Below are positions 1 to 7,901 of a DNA stretch of 11,182 bases, piece after piece. The position numbers were made by a program, and so were the translations under genes. The notes below the pieces were generated by a model that did no database searches, was not told the origin of the DNA, and saw only the letters and a list, made by a program, of their open reading frames with translations. Origin of the DNA: JBAVOR01 sp049692255 (GTDB lineage: Bacteria > Babelota > Babeliae > Babelales > JACPOV01); NCBI GenBank assembly GCA_049692255.1, contig JBAVOR010000019.1, positions 1 through 11,182 of the forward strand. Direction: 5' to 3'. Within the stretch, counting starts at the first letter, position 1; every line of letters starts with the position of its first letter.

Positions 1-239
1 GTGTGTTATATCAAGAATGGGTCATAAAACGGCGCGGTATTGTATGCATCGTCGGTGATCACGGCAAAGCAGAAGAACTGTTCGACCTCACAACAAATCA
101 ACCAAAAACTGCGCACACTACTAATCCGGTGCCATTTTTAGCAATCGCACAAACACCGTTACCATCAACTACGCACATGCATTCACTTGCTGACGTAGCA
201 CCGTACATTGCGCGCCTGTATGATATACCTATTCGTTAG
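1..239 (+). CDS. gpmI: 2,3-bisphosphoglycerate-independent phosphoglycerate mutase, C-terminal end (5' end outside window)
   Basis: This is the last 78 codons of GpmI, the cytoplasmic glycolytic enzyme that interconverts 3- and 2-phosphoglycerate using bound manganese. The frame starts at base 3 and enters from beyond the window edge, so the GTG at 3 is probably just an internal Val. Visible family signatures are GDHGKAEE (the Asp-His metal ligands), then PKTAHTTNPVPF with the conserved metal-binding His, then SLADVAPYIARLYDIP, the usual end of the alkaline-phosphatase-like domain. Two oddities stand out. The residue after DHG is Lys where the family normally has Asn (DHGNAE). The protein also stops right after DIPIR, so the usual tail of about 10-12 residues (PxEMTGxSL type) is missing. 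Its stop overlaps the stop of the converging downstream gene. The family call is secure; activity of the shortened form is inferred. Confidence 0.93.
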   Translation, partial: VLYQEWVIKRRGIVCIVGDHGKAEELFDLTTNQPKTAHTTNPVPFLAIAQTPLPSTTHMHSLADVAPYIARLYDIPIR

Positions 240-1048
240 GCATTGATAGCACGAGACAAAGCATTAATTTTCTTACCAAAAAACACCTTCTGTGAAAAAA
301 ACCACTCATCATGATTTAATACTGCAATATAGTCGCACGCGGTTTTTCCATCAATGTTTTTAAGCTTTTTATTCATATTCTCATTTTCATATTGCGCAGT
401 TATTAAACGCAATAAACTGATCAACCCTATTTGTTCATATTGATTGCGCGTATCTATCCCTTTCATATCTCGCAAAATAATATGCGCTGGAGTATCGCCT
501 TTTTTGTTTTGTGCATTAATAGCATGTTTTGCAATATCATACTGCGAGTACAGTTGTTCAAGTTCACTGAGATTCATAACAAACTTGGCAATATCATATT
601 CCGCCAAAGAATCAAAGAGAGCCTTTTCCGCCACTTCTATTTCTGACCAAGACTCTTCATAATTGCCATCAGTCTTTGATTTATAAATTTTTTTATGTTT
701 AAGCGTTACCTCATAGCTGCCATAACTCTGCTCAGCTGAATGAGCCTTAGTTACTTTTTTATTAGGCAAAGACAATATATCCTGAGAATGGAACATAGCT
801 CCCATATTCGCACTCATTTTGCTAAAAAGTGTTTGCTTAGGCTGCTTATCCGTTTTTACTGGTACATCAATATTTATTTTCTTTAATGATCCTGTTCTCT
901 TTAATTGTGTTTTAATTTTAGGATCAGAAAAAAAGCGAACAAGGGTTTTAGGGTTTTCTTCTTCGCTACTACTGTCTGCTGTATATATATAATTCGGCAG
1001 TGCCAGTACGACAAATAAAAATAATTGCTTGTATATCGTATGCTTCAT
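236..1048 (-). CDS. Exported protein with C-terminal ankyrin-like repeats
   Basis: Not a named family. The 270-residue product starts with a signal peptide (MKHTIYKQLF followed by a hydrophobic core to about residue 23, ending YTA before an acidic SSSEEE stretch), so export by Sec is predicted. Residues 30-140 are polar, Lys/Ser-rich and probably disordered. The C-terminal part carries ankyrin-like signatures: NAQNKKGDTPAHIIL at about 178-192 (the GxTPxH turn and helix) and a second, weaker unit NIDGKTACDYIAVLN at 231-245. The start is supported by AGGAATT eight or so bases upstream. It lies 42 bases downstream of the 319-residue gene, whose C-terminal half looks like a diverged relative, and its stop overlaps the gpmI stop. 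Ankyrin repeats bind proteins; in a host-associated bacterium an effector role is plausible but not shown. Confidence 0.8.
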   Translation of the reverse strand: MKHTIYKQLFLFVVLALPNYIYTADSSSEEENPKTLVRFFSDPKIKTQLKRTGSLKKINIDVPVKTDKQPKQTLFSKMSANMGAMFHSQDILSLPNKKVTKAHSAEQSYGSYEVTLKHKKIYKSKTDGNYEESWSEIEVAEKALFDSLAEYDIAKFVMNLSELEQLYSQYDIAKHAINAQNKKGDTPAHIILRDMKGIDTRNQYEQIGLISLLRLITAQYENENMNKKLKNIDGKTACDYIAVLNHDEWFFSQKVFFGKKINALSRAINA

Positions 1049-1090
1049 AAAGATAATTCCTGGTGTTTTATGTGATATGAGTATGTTTTT

Positions 1091-2050
1091 TTATTGGTAA
1101 TAATATTCCGGCTGTGTTATACGATTGTTAGAAAAATCATGCGAATGAGATGCCATTAAGCCCCAGGCCGTAAATACCGGATGCCAATTATATGAGCCGC
1201 GAGCTGTTGGGTTCTTACATAACCATCGCAATCCATCATACAATGGATTTGATAAACTGGGATATTGCGGATTTCTGTGAAGAATAAGATCGGTTGGCAT
1301 ATCTTGGTTCTGATCTTTAAATGCCAACACATCTTTTACATCACCATACTTCATTATTGCCTGTATTCCAGCCATGCAACTTTTGAGCTGCTCTTCTGAC
1401 TGGATAAAGTTTTTAATTAATTCATGCAACATTGAAGTTCCTTGCATACCTATTCCGGGAGCTAATAATTCATTTATTTCAAATTCTGTACATTGGCTCA
1501 GTAACTCACTAATTTTTCGTCCCTTATGCTCTGCAATGTAACTGATTATAAGCTTTCGCTTTTTATCTATTGTCGACTCTTCGTATTCCCCTGCTTCCTT
1601 GTAAGATGTATCACCATCCAATAGCGAATAGTTGAACTGTGGTTCTAGGCTGTGTAATTCAGGCGCAGAAGTAAATATTTGTTTATTCTTACCTTTAATT
1701 GTTTGCAACTCTGAGTCAGATAAAAAAAACGATGGACCATTCGATTTACTTGATGCTTTACTCTGACTTTTTGTAACTATCTTGTTGAATACTGCATATT
1801 TCGATATAGCTGTATCATGATCACCATCTGATTTTACTTTTTTTGCTATTTTATTAAGAGGATTTTTCTCGAAAGAGAATCCCTGATCTGTTTTAACTCT
1901 GCCAGTTCCGCCATTTACTCGCGTTATCTGGCGATTGATCTTATCTTGATCTCTCTTTTGCTCTGCTCCAAATAATGAAGCGGAAGCAAACGCGCACATA
2001 CATATACTTAAAGAGATTGCCATCGACCGATTACTGTAATCGTAGTACAT
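1091..2050 (-). CDS. Exported protein with degenerate ankyrin-like C-terminal region
   Basis: Not a recognised family. The 319-residue product has an N-terminal hydrophobic segment (AISLSICMCAFASASLFGAEQ, residues 11-31) with a likely signal peptidase site after the Ala-rich stretch. Residues 30-165 are polar and low in hydrophobics. Residues 198-260 have two ankyrin-like turns, GMQGTSMLHELI and FKDQNQDMPTDLIL, spaced like those in the neighbouring 270-residue protein, which suggests diverged paralogs. The start ATG lies one base after the stop of the acetyltransferase gene and has no clear Shine-Dalgarno, so translation may be coupled. An alternative start at Met10 (ATG at 2021-2023) would give a shorter signal peptide lacking the only n-region Arg. 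The C-terminal tail is rich in aromatic residues and ends EYYYQ. Function is unknown. Confidence 0.75.
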   Translation of the reverse strand: MYYDYSNRSMAISLSICMCAFASASLFGAEQKRDQDKINRQITRVNGGTGRVKTDQGFSFEKNPLNKIAKKVKSDGDHDTAISKYAVFNKIVTKSQSKASSKSNGPSFFLSDSELQTIKGKNKQIFTSAPELHSLEPQFNYSLLDGDTSYKEAGEYEESTIDKKRKLIISYIAEHKGRKISELLSQCTEFEINELLAPGIGMQGTSMLHELIKNFIQSEEQLKSCMAGIQAIMKYGDVKDVLAFKDQNQDMPTDLILHRNPQYPSLSNPLYDGLRWLCKNPTARGSYNWHPVFTAWGLMASHSHDFSNNRITQPEYYYQ

Positions 2051-2051
2051 C

Positions 2052-2615
2052 TTATTTTACCGTGTATTTAAAGTATATAAATCCATCTTCACAGCCATAC
2101 TCTTCAAAACCGGCTCTCTTATAAATTTTTTGCGCAGAGAAATTGTTTTCGCGGGTGACTAACGTAATCTCGGTGCACCCTTGTGCAACAAGTGCATTGA
2201 TTGCATACGTAACCAGCTGCAACCCGTACCCTTGTGAACGGAACTGCTCGTTAACGAGTACAAAGTGCACCTTGCCCTTATAAAATTTTACTTTGTAATA
2301 GGAAGTGAACCCAACAGGAGTACCCCCTTTGTATAATACTTTAATGGTTTCATTGCCTAAATGCTGTGGTTGCTTTGATGACGCACGATTAAGTAAAAAA
2401 TATTCGGGGCTAAAATCTGAACCTTCAGCAATAAGCCAATACCAGTTTTTTTGAAACATATCTAAAATAAAGGCGCTATCCCGTTTATAATCAAAATCGT
2501 ACATACGCGGTTGCGTATAATACCAGTAAGAACCGCTTGCACACAGTATTGCTATGAGCGTACCTACAAATATAAATAGCGTACTCATTCTATGCGTTTT
2601 TTGACCGGTCGTCAT
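2052..2615 (-). CDS. Membrane-anchored GNAT-family N-acetyltransferase
   Basis: GNAT enzymes move an acetyl group from acetyl-CoA to an amine. From the ATG chosen here the product has 187 residues: a short basic start (MTTGQKTHRM), one hydrophobic segment at about 11-33 (STLFIFVGTLIAILCASG) and a GNAT domain. Motif A is seen as VLVNEQFRSQGYGLQLVTYAI, with the acetyl-CoA pyrophosphate loop RSQGYG at 126-131. Motif B is NNFSAQKIYKRAGFEE near 157-172. The ATG at 2613-2615 has GGAAAGG five bases upstream; an upstream TTG at 2652-2654 or ATG at 2646-2648 would add 11-13 residues but has a poorer ribosome site and puts Cys/Trp before the membrane segment. Substrate unknown. A single N-terminal membrane segment is unusual for GNATs; whether the domain faces cytoplasm or periplasm is not decidable, although acetyl-CoA supply favours the cytoplasm. 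Confidence 0.82.
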   Translation of the reverse strand: MTTGQKTHRMSTLFIFVGTLIAILCASGSYWYYTQPRMYDFDYKRDSAFILDMFQKNWYWLIAEGSDFSPEYFLLNRASSKQPQHLGNETIKVLYKGGTPVGFTSYYKVKFYKGKVHFVLVNEQFRSQGYGLQLVTYAINALVAQGCTEITLVTRENNFSAQKIYKRAGFEEYGCEDGFIYFKYTVK

Positions 2616-2620
2616 AGATG

Positions 2621-2627
2621 CCTTTCC
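2621..2627 (-). promoter_or_regulatory. Shine-Dalgarno that decides the acetyltransferase start
   Basis: Read on the minus strand this is GGAAAGG, five bases before the ATG at 2613-2615. The more upstream in-frame TTG and ATG lack a comparable site. It supports the 187-residue form over the 200-residue form. Confidence 0.5.
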
Positions 2628-2717
2628 AATCCAACAACATACAATCATAACCAAAGAAATTACCCGTTAGTATGGCAGAAAAAAGAGGAAACGTGAAACA
2701 AATTACGTGCACCGTTC

Positions 2718-5060
2718 TTAGGGGGTGATCAAGGGCTGACCAGTCTGTGGATGATGCAAATAATGGTCTGCCGCATTGCCATCTGGTTTAATATACTGCT
2801 TGTTGTAATAAATTCTGTTGGGCTGTTCATAAAATACGGTGAATTTCTCTATTTTTTTATGATCTCCGTCTCCTTGAGCGATATAAATCAAACTGGTTAC
2901 CTTCGCATTATACCGCGGTGTTACATTGACTCCTTCTAGTGCGGCAAAGAGTACAAAAATTTTATTTAATAATTCTTGTGCATGCACCTTGCCACTGGTT
3001 GGGTATATCACTATAGAAGGGAAGACTTCGCCAGTTTTTTTCTTAAAATACGCTCCTTTGTCTGCTTTTATGCGGCTAAGAGGTATGACTTTGAACTTAT
3101 ATATCAACGAACGCCACTCTGCAGATTCTTTTAACATCATAATAAGCTTGTCAACAATTGTTGGGATATCTTCTATTTTTGGCATCAAATGAATCTTATA
3201 TTCCCCTGCTAGTTTTTTAAAATCTTCATTGTCTAATGTTTCTGTAGCAGTAAGAATCATAGTATCAGAATCGGATGGCTCTTGGCCTGTTTTTGCCTTA
3301 ACAGCATTTATATACACTTGTTTCAGCGTCACATGTGCATGTGTACCGCTAGGTGCAAATGCCACTTCTTCAAAATAACCCCAATTATAGCCTCCTATCG
3401 GAGTTAAATAGATATTTTCTTTTTGAAGCTTTTCTTTTAATTCCTCCCAACTGAGTTTCTCAGGTAACACAGTTTCTGTTTTTGGAATATCTTCTTTATG
3501 TTCAACTACCATCGGAACAGCAATAGTAGGTAAACTTACTTTGCTGCGTATACTTGCATGAACTATCTTGCGTATTGCTTCTCGTGCAGATGCGCTTAAC
3601 GCATCTAACCAGTCATTAATAATTGCTGAAGGAGTTATGAGTAAGACCGAAGGATTTACTACCGTATTTTTAAACGTTGCATCTTTTTCCTGTGCTTGCG
3701 CAACCGCTAGAACAGGTACCCATTGAGCAACATATAGAACGCACTTCTTAATCAATTCTTGACATTTTTCACTTCGCTTCGCATGATCAGTTAACGCTAC
3801 AGCTCGCGCTAATTGCTTTTGTACCTCAATATACAGGGGCATAAAATAATCATCACCTACTCCTTTTGCGTTTTTATATGCCTCAAGAAATTGTTGCCAA
3901 TGACCTTGTGTCACTTTTTCATCAACAGAAGCTGCTTTGATCTTAGCATCGTAGTCTGTTACCATTGCTTTTATGCCTACGTCAATTATTGTTTGCCCTA
4001 TCATTGCTTGTGCTAATGCAACCTGCAATACGTCAATAAAATCACTAAGAAAATTTATCTGCTCATTCAACTGCGCAACTATCTGTTCTGCTAATTCTTC
4101 TGCAAGCTTCCTAAAATCTAGGTCCAACACTAGTTTACACTCATACCTCTCTTGCACTAATTGCCCCAATAAAGTGCCGTATGTATCTCGTTGTGCGCTA
4201 TAATTTTCCATTCTTTGTACATTACTGACACGAATTGCTTTCTTACGATTATCATCATTAAAATATGCCTTATAGATATTTCCGGGTATTCCTAAAAATG
4301 CCCGCATTGCTTCATATAAATTTTCGCCAGTAATATTTTGTTCTTTTAGATATTTTTCTTTTTCTGAACCAATCAATTGCGCTATTTTTTTTTCTTTTTG
4401 TTCCATTTGATCAAATGTTATTTTTGAAGCTGCAGAAGAAAACAGTGATTTATACTGCTCCATTAATTGTGTATGCACTGCCTCATTATTTTGACGTAAG
4501 CTTTCTAAAAATTGACCTACTTGTTGGCCGCGCACGTTTGATTCTTGTTTATCTTTTTCATTGGCTTCTTGCTCTCGCTTTTTTTGCGCTTCCTCTATTT
4601 CTGGTAGCGCAAAAAAAACATTCTGTCGCAGTTTTTCTAGTTGTCCATACCCTGTTATCGCTAGTCGTTCATCTTCATCAGGATACTGCGTTTCTAATTG
4701 TGCAATGAGTGTATCTATTTTTGAAAGTAGTGCATGAAGAGCAGTCGCTTTTTCTGTACTTTCTTGTGCTTTGATCTGCTGAAATTGTTTCTCCCATTCA
4801 GTCATTAGCGCAATAGAGAATTCTATTTTTTCAGTTGATTCTTTTTTCCCTTTCCCTCCTGTCACGTCTGCTGTTAGCTTAGTTTCCTTGCCCCCCTTTT
4901 TCTCGATCTTAGTCTCTTCTGTTTCCGTCGTTGCTACCTCTTTTTTTGCAAAGCTACGCGATAAAGTAGTAAGCCTCTGTGCCAACTGATTTAATGAGTG
5001 TTCTAACGCATGCGCTGGAATGAATGCGCACAAGAATAATCCCAACAAAATTCTTTTCAT
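2718..5060 (-). CDS. Large exported coiled-coil-rich protein of unknown function
   Basis: I do not recognise this 780-residue protein. It begins with a classic signal peptide (MKRILLGLFLCAFIPAHA, cleavage likely after residue 18). A Thr/Lys/Glu/Gly-rich low-complexity stretch follows at 38-80. Long charged helices, probably coiled coil in part, occupy roughly 80-260, richest in Lys/Glu/Gln at 155-235. A mainly helical middle with a hydrophobic run at about 335-368 and 440-456 follows. Residues 535-780 look like a separate folded domain, with aromatic and Gly-rich motifs such as PIGGYNWGYFEEVAF, TPRYNAKVTSLIYIAQGDGD and, near the end, YYNKQYI and ADHYLHHPQTGQPL. The start has a strong AAGGAG site seven bases upstream. 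It lies 72 bases after truA and may belong to the same transcript. Export to the envelope or outside is inferred from the signal peptide; a host-directed role is speculation. Confidence 0.82.
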   Translation of the reverse strand: MKRILLGLFLCAFIPAHALEHSLNQLAQRLTTLSRSFAKKEVATTETEETKIEKKGGKETKLTADVTGGKGKKESTEKIEFSIALMTEWEKQFQQIKAQESTEKATALHALLSKIDTLIAQLETQYPDEDERLAITGYGQLEKLRQNVFFALPEIEEAQKKREQEANEKDKQESNVRGQQVGQFLESLRQNNEAVHTQLMEQYKSLFSSAASKITFDQMEQKEKKIAQLIGSEKEKYLKEQNITGENLYEAMRAFLGIPGNIYKAYFNDDNRKKAIRVSNVQRMENYSAQRDTYGTLLGQLVQERYECKLVLDLDFRKLAEELAEQIVAQLNEQINFLSDFIDVLQVALAQAMIGQTIIDVGIKAMVTDYDAKIKAASVDEKVTQGHWQQFLEAYKNAKGVGDDYFMPLYIEVQKQLARAVALTDHAKRSEKCQELIKKCVLYVAQWVPVLAVAQAQEKDATFKNTVVNPSVLLITPSAIINDWLDALSASAREAIRKIVHASIRSKVSLPTIAVPMVVEHKEDIPKTETVLPEKLSWEELKEKLQKENIYLTPIGGYNWGYFEEVAFAPSGTHAHVTLKQVYINAVKAKTGQEPSDSDTMILTATETLDNEDFKKLAGEYKIHLMPKIEDIPTIVDKLIMMLKESAEWRSLIYKFKVIPLSRIKADKGAYFKKKTGEVFPSIVIYPTSGKVHAQELLNKIFVLFAALEGVNVTPRYNAKVTSLIYIAQGDGDHKKIEKFTVFYEQPNRIYYNKQYIKPDGNAADHYLHHPQTGQPLITP

Positions 5061-5132
5061 CCCTTATCTCCTTGATTAATTTTCAATACGCTTTTAAGGT
5101 ATCTCAACAAATAGCGGGAAGACAAGAAAATA

Positions 5133-5876
5133 TTAGTTTGATTCGTACCGCACTGCACGTAACAGAAGTCCCTGTGCTGGCGCCTTGGGTAGCTCGGCAG
5201 CAACTGAACCGGTTTTAAGTGCATTGGTAATAAGATGGGTAGAGAGATCTGGGTGTGAGGCAATAGCGAGGGCGGCGCCGACTATGCGCCGGATCATAAA
5301 ATGGAGGAATGATTTACCGCGTACTTCTATGCGCCAGGCATATAAGCGACGACAATAAGACAGAGTAATTACATCAATAGTGCGCACCGTGTCATCATAT
5401 TCACGTGCTACGCAAAAGGCAGCAAAATTATGAGTACCGACAAAGAGCTGTAATACAGCACGTAACTTTTCTTCAGAAAATGGATAGCGGTAATAGTATC
5501 CGTAGCGGCTCACCTGTGGTAACGGCCGCTTGGCAAATACATGGTACCAGTAGGTTTTTTGTTGCACGTTACGCTGTGGATGAAACGTGTCATCGCATGC
5601 AACACAAGAACGAATAACTATATCTACCGGCAATCGATTGTTCCACGCACGCATTAATTGCGCTGCTTCTATAGCCATGTCTGTTCGCACCCGTACCACT
5701 TGGTACACTGCATGCACTCCTGCATCGGTGCGGGAAGCACCAACCATGGTAACGGAAGCACCAAACACGGTCTGAAACGTTTCTTGCAACGTCCCTGCCA
5801 CCGTGCGCGCAGTGGGCTGCACCTGCCAACCGGCATATGCAGCCCCATCATACGCAACAATCAGTTTATAATACAT
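5133..5876 (-). CDS. truA: tRNA pseudouridine(38-40) synthase TruA
   Basis: TruA converts uridines 38-40 in the anticodon stem-loop of many tRNAs to pseudouridine. The 247-residue length fits the family. The start YYKLIVAYDGAAYAGWQVQP is the canonical N-terminus. SRTDAGVHA at 48-56 holds the catalytic Asp51. KTYWYHVF and HNFAAFCV match the conserved core, and GKSFLHFMIRRIVGAAL is the typical C-terminal helix that positions the active site. No residue expected to be essential is visibly missing. The ATG is two bases after the typA stop and has no clear Shine-Dalgarno, so translation is probably coupled to typA. Housekeeping gene; product cytoplasmic. Confidence 0.96.
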   Translation of the reverse strand: MYYKLIVAYDGAAYAGWQVQPTARTVAGTLQETFQTVFGASVTMVGASRTDAGVHAVYQVVRVRTDMAIEAAQLMRAWNNRLPVDIVIRSCVACDDTFHPQRNVQQKTYWYHVFAKRPLPQVSRYGYYYRYPFSEEKLRAVLQLFVGTHNFAAFCVAREYDDTVRTIDVITLSYCRRLYAWRIEVRGKSFLHFMIRRIVGAALAIASHPDLSTHLITNALKTGSVAAELPKAPAQGLLLRAVRYESN

Positions 5877-5878
5877 TA

Positions 5879-7672
5879 TTACTTACGAAGTGAAGCACGC
5901 AACTGTTTTTTGCGTAAACGAATGGTATTAGGAGTTACTTCAATCAACTCGTCTGGAGCAATCCATTCCATGCAACGTTCCAGTTCCATGATTCGTGGTG
6001 GCTCAAGGCGAACCTGTTCGTCAGTACCCGATGCACGCATGTTAGTTAGCTTTTTTGCTTTGCATGGGTTTACATCCATATCACCTTCGCGGCTGTTTTC
6101 ACCAATAATTTGGCCTTCATACACCGGCACTGCAGCACCCACAAATAAGATGCCACGCTCTTGCAAATTGTTCAGCGCGAAGTTAGTGGTTGTCCCTTGT
6201 TCCATAGATACCAAGGCACCCTTAGTACGGGTAGGAATGTCACCCTTGTACGGTTGATAACCAAGGAAGTGACAGTTGAAAATACCAGTACCGCGCGTGT
6301 CAGTTAAAAATTGACTTCTGAACCCGAGCAAACCGCGCGATGGCACTTCAAATTCAAGGCGTAAACGATTATTTTTAAGCGGATCCATTACTTTCAGTTC
6401 CGCTTTCTTTGTGCCCAACTTTGCCATGACAGCGCCTTGGTGGTCAGCGTCTACTTCTAACACCACGTATTCAATTGGTTCATTTTTAACGCCATTAATC
6501 GTCTTATAAATTACTTGAGGCGCTGAAAGTTGAAATTCGAACCCTTCACGGCGCATATTTTCAAATAAGATACCCAAATGCAACTGACCGCGCCCTGATA
6601 CTTTAAACGTTTCAGGAGAATCGGTCGGTTCTACACGAAGTGCAACGTTTGTCTTTAACTCTTTCTCGAGTCTATCTTTAATTTGGCGCGAGGTGAGCAA
6701 TGAACCATCTTTACCACTAAACGGTGAGTCGTTGACCGATACGTATACCGACAACGTAGGCTCATCAATAGATACATAGGCATGGGCTAATGGATGTGCT
6801 ACATCACATACGGTAGTACCAATCTCTATCGGCTCACTAAATCCGGTGACCGCAACAATGTCTCCATAGTTTGCAGATGGTACTTCGGTACGTGCAAGCC
6901 CTTCAAATACATAAATTTTAGTAATTTTAGTCGGCCGCCCAACTTTATCATCTTTTACGCACACTACCTGTTGACCAACGGTTATAGTGCCGCTAAAGAT
7001 ACGGCCAATTAAAATAGCCCCTAAGAAGTCTGAGTGGTCTAAGCTAGTAACCAGCAATTGCAAGCTGTCTGCTTCTGGTTTTGGTTCAGGGATCGTTTTA
7101 ATAATGGTATCAAGCAGCGGACGCATATCACCACCCATGGTTGGGGTTGTGTTAGCAAAACCAAGTTTTGATGAACCATAGAGAATCGGAAACTCAAGAT
7201 GGCTTTCGTCAGTGGCATAGTCAAGAAATAGATCTTGAATCGCGCGTTCTGTGCGTTCGATATCTGCATCGGGACGATCAATTTTATTAATAAGCACAAT
7301 GGGACGCAAATTAAGCTCTAACGCTTTACGCAATACAAAACGTGTGCCTGGCAATACCCCTTCTGCTGCGTCGACGAGCAATAAAAAGCCTTCAACCATC
7401 TGGAGCGTACGCTCTACTTCACCGCCAAAATCGGTGTGGCCTGGTGTATCAACAATATTAATACGATATCCTTCGTATAATATCCCCGTTTGTTTAGCCA
7501 AAATGGTAATACCGCGTTCTTTTTCTATCTGATTAGAGTCCATTACGCGGTCAGCTGCAGCATCAATTTTGGTGCCTGCTTGACGCAAGAGTTTATCAAC
7601 CAAGGTTGTTTTACCATGGTCAACGTGAGCAATAATAGCAAGATTTCTTATTTTTCGTTCCATTGGCCACAT
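5879..7672 (-). CDS. typA: Ribosome-associated translational GTPase TypA/BipA
   Basis: TypA (BipA) is an EF-G-like GTPase that binds the ribosome and supports 50S assembly and growth under stress. The 597-residue length is near the family norm of about 600. Order: G domain with P-loop AHVDHGKT (15-22), EKERGITI switch I (50-57), DTPGHTDF (75-82) and NKID (129-132); then the beta-barrel domain II; the EF-G III-like part around SGRGQLHLGILFENMRREGF; the EF-G C-like part around EPIEYVVLEVDADHQGAVM; and the BipA-specific C-terminal domain containing LTNMRASGTDEQVRLEPPR. All nucleotide-binding motifs are intact. Met4 (ATG at 7661-7663) gives MERKIRNLAIIAHVDHGKT, which matches family N-termini better than the outermost ATG at 7670-7672; neither has a clear Shine-Dalgarno. 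It is first in the minus-strand run, directly followed by truA. Confidence 0.97.
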   Translation of the reverse strand: MWPMERKIRNLAIIAHVDHGKTTLVDKLLRQAGTKIDAAADRVMDSNQIEKERGITILAKQTGILYEGYRINIVDTPGHTDFGGEVERTLQMVEGFLLLVDAAEGVLPGTRFVLRKALELNLRPIVLINKIDRPDADIERTERAIQDLFLDYATDESHLEFPILYGSSKLGFANTTPTMGGDMRPLLDTIIKTIPEPKPEADSLQLLVTSLDHSDFLGAILIGRIFSGTITVGQQVVCVKDDKVGRPTKITKIYVFEGLARTEVPSANYGDIVAVTGFSEPIEIGTTVCDVAHPLAHAYVSIDEPTLSVYVSVNDSPFSGKDGSLLTSRQIKDRLEKELKTNVALRVEPTDSPETFKVSGRGQLHLGILFENMRREGFEFQLSAPQVIYKTINGVKNEPIEYVVLEVDADHQGAVMAKLGTKKAELKVMDPLKNNRLRLEFEVPSRGLLGFRSQFLTDTRGTGIFNCHFLGYQPYKGDIPTRTKGALVSMEQGTTTNFALNNLQERGILFVGAAVPVYEGQIIGENSREGDMDVNPCKAKKLTNMRASGTDEQVRLEPPRIMELERCMEWIAPDELIEVTPNTIRLRKKQLRASLRK

Positions 7673-7715
7673 ATCGTTAAAGGGGGGAATTATCGATTCT
7701 CAATCATACTTGCAG

Positions 7716-7744
7716 ATAATACCTCTTTTTGGCGCAAATGTCTA
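7716..7744 (-). promoter_or_regulatory. Putative sigma70-type promoter of typA
   Basis: On the minus strand TAGACA (-35, 7739-7744) and TATTAT (-10, 7716-7721) are separated by exactly 17 bases. Initiation would fall near 7709, giving a leader of about 37-46 bases before the typA start. Position and spacing are good, but such matches arise by chance in AT-rich DNA, so this is a prediction only. Confidence 0.4.
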
Positions 7745-7806
7745 TTCGATTCCCCTATTAGCTTTATGCATTCCCTGATATACGCAAGGAAAAACTGCTT
7801 TCTATG

Positions 7807-7839
7807 TTATTATATTAATTTATATTATAAATATATTTA
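7807..7839. promoter_or_regulatory. 33-base uninterrupted A/T tract upstream of the Skp1-like gene pair
   Basis: Every base from 7807 to 7839 is A or T. Inside it is a perfect inverted repeat, ATTTATA-T-TATAAAT, at 7818-7832. It lies 63 bases before the start codon at 7902, where promoter elements for the plus-strand pair are expected. TATATT-like -10 matches occur in it, but no convincing -35 box accompanies them. It could be a promoter or UP-type element, a regulator site, or simply flexible promoter DNA. The rest of the 7673-7901 intergenic region shows only the typA promoter candidate. Confidence 0.3.
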
Positions 7840-7901
7840 CTTTCGCTACTATCCCGTGCTACGCTCATCATAAGAGAATGCATTGCGAAAAAGGAAAATA
7901 A

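Noticed and set aside
2656..2717. Possible terminator hairpin (AACGTG / CACCGTT) after the 780-residue gene
   Set aside because: Pairing needs a bulge, the stem is short and no T tract follows, so it is not convincing.
4415..4708. 97-codon hydrophobic plus-strand frame inside the 780-residue gene
   Set aside because: It mirrors the Lys/Glu-rich helical stretch on the other strand (AAA/GAA codons read as TTT/TTC); no ribosome site or family match supports it.
5658..6257. 199-codon plus-strand open frame across the truA/typA junction
   Set aside because: It is antisense to two strongly conserved genes, shows no family motif and is Cys/Ser/His-rich as shadow frames often are.
7490..7873. 127-codon plus-strand frame running from typA into the divergent intergenic region
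   Set aside because: Its first part is antisense to the conserved G domain of TypA, and the rest crosses the pure A/T tract, giving a Tyr/Ile/Phe-rich nonsense tail.
7673..7901. tRNA or small structured RNA in the largest intergenic region
   Set aside because: No T-loop (GGTTCGA-like), no cloverleaf-compatible stems and no GC-rich conserved block; the A/T palindrome is better explained as promoter DNA.
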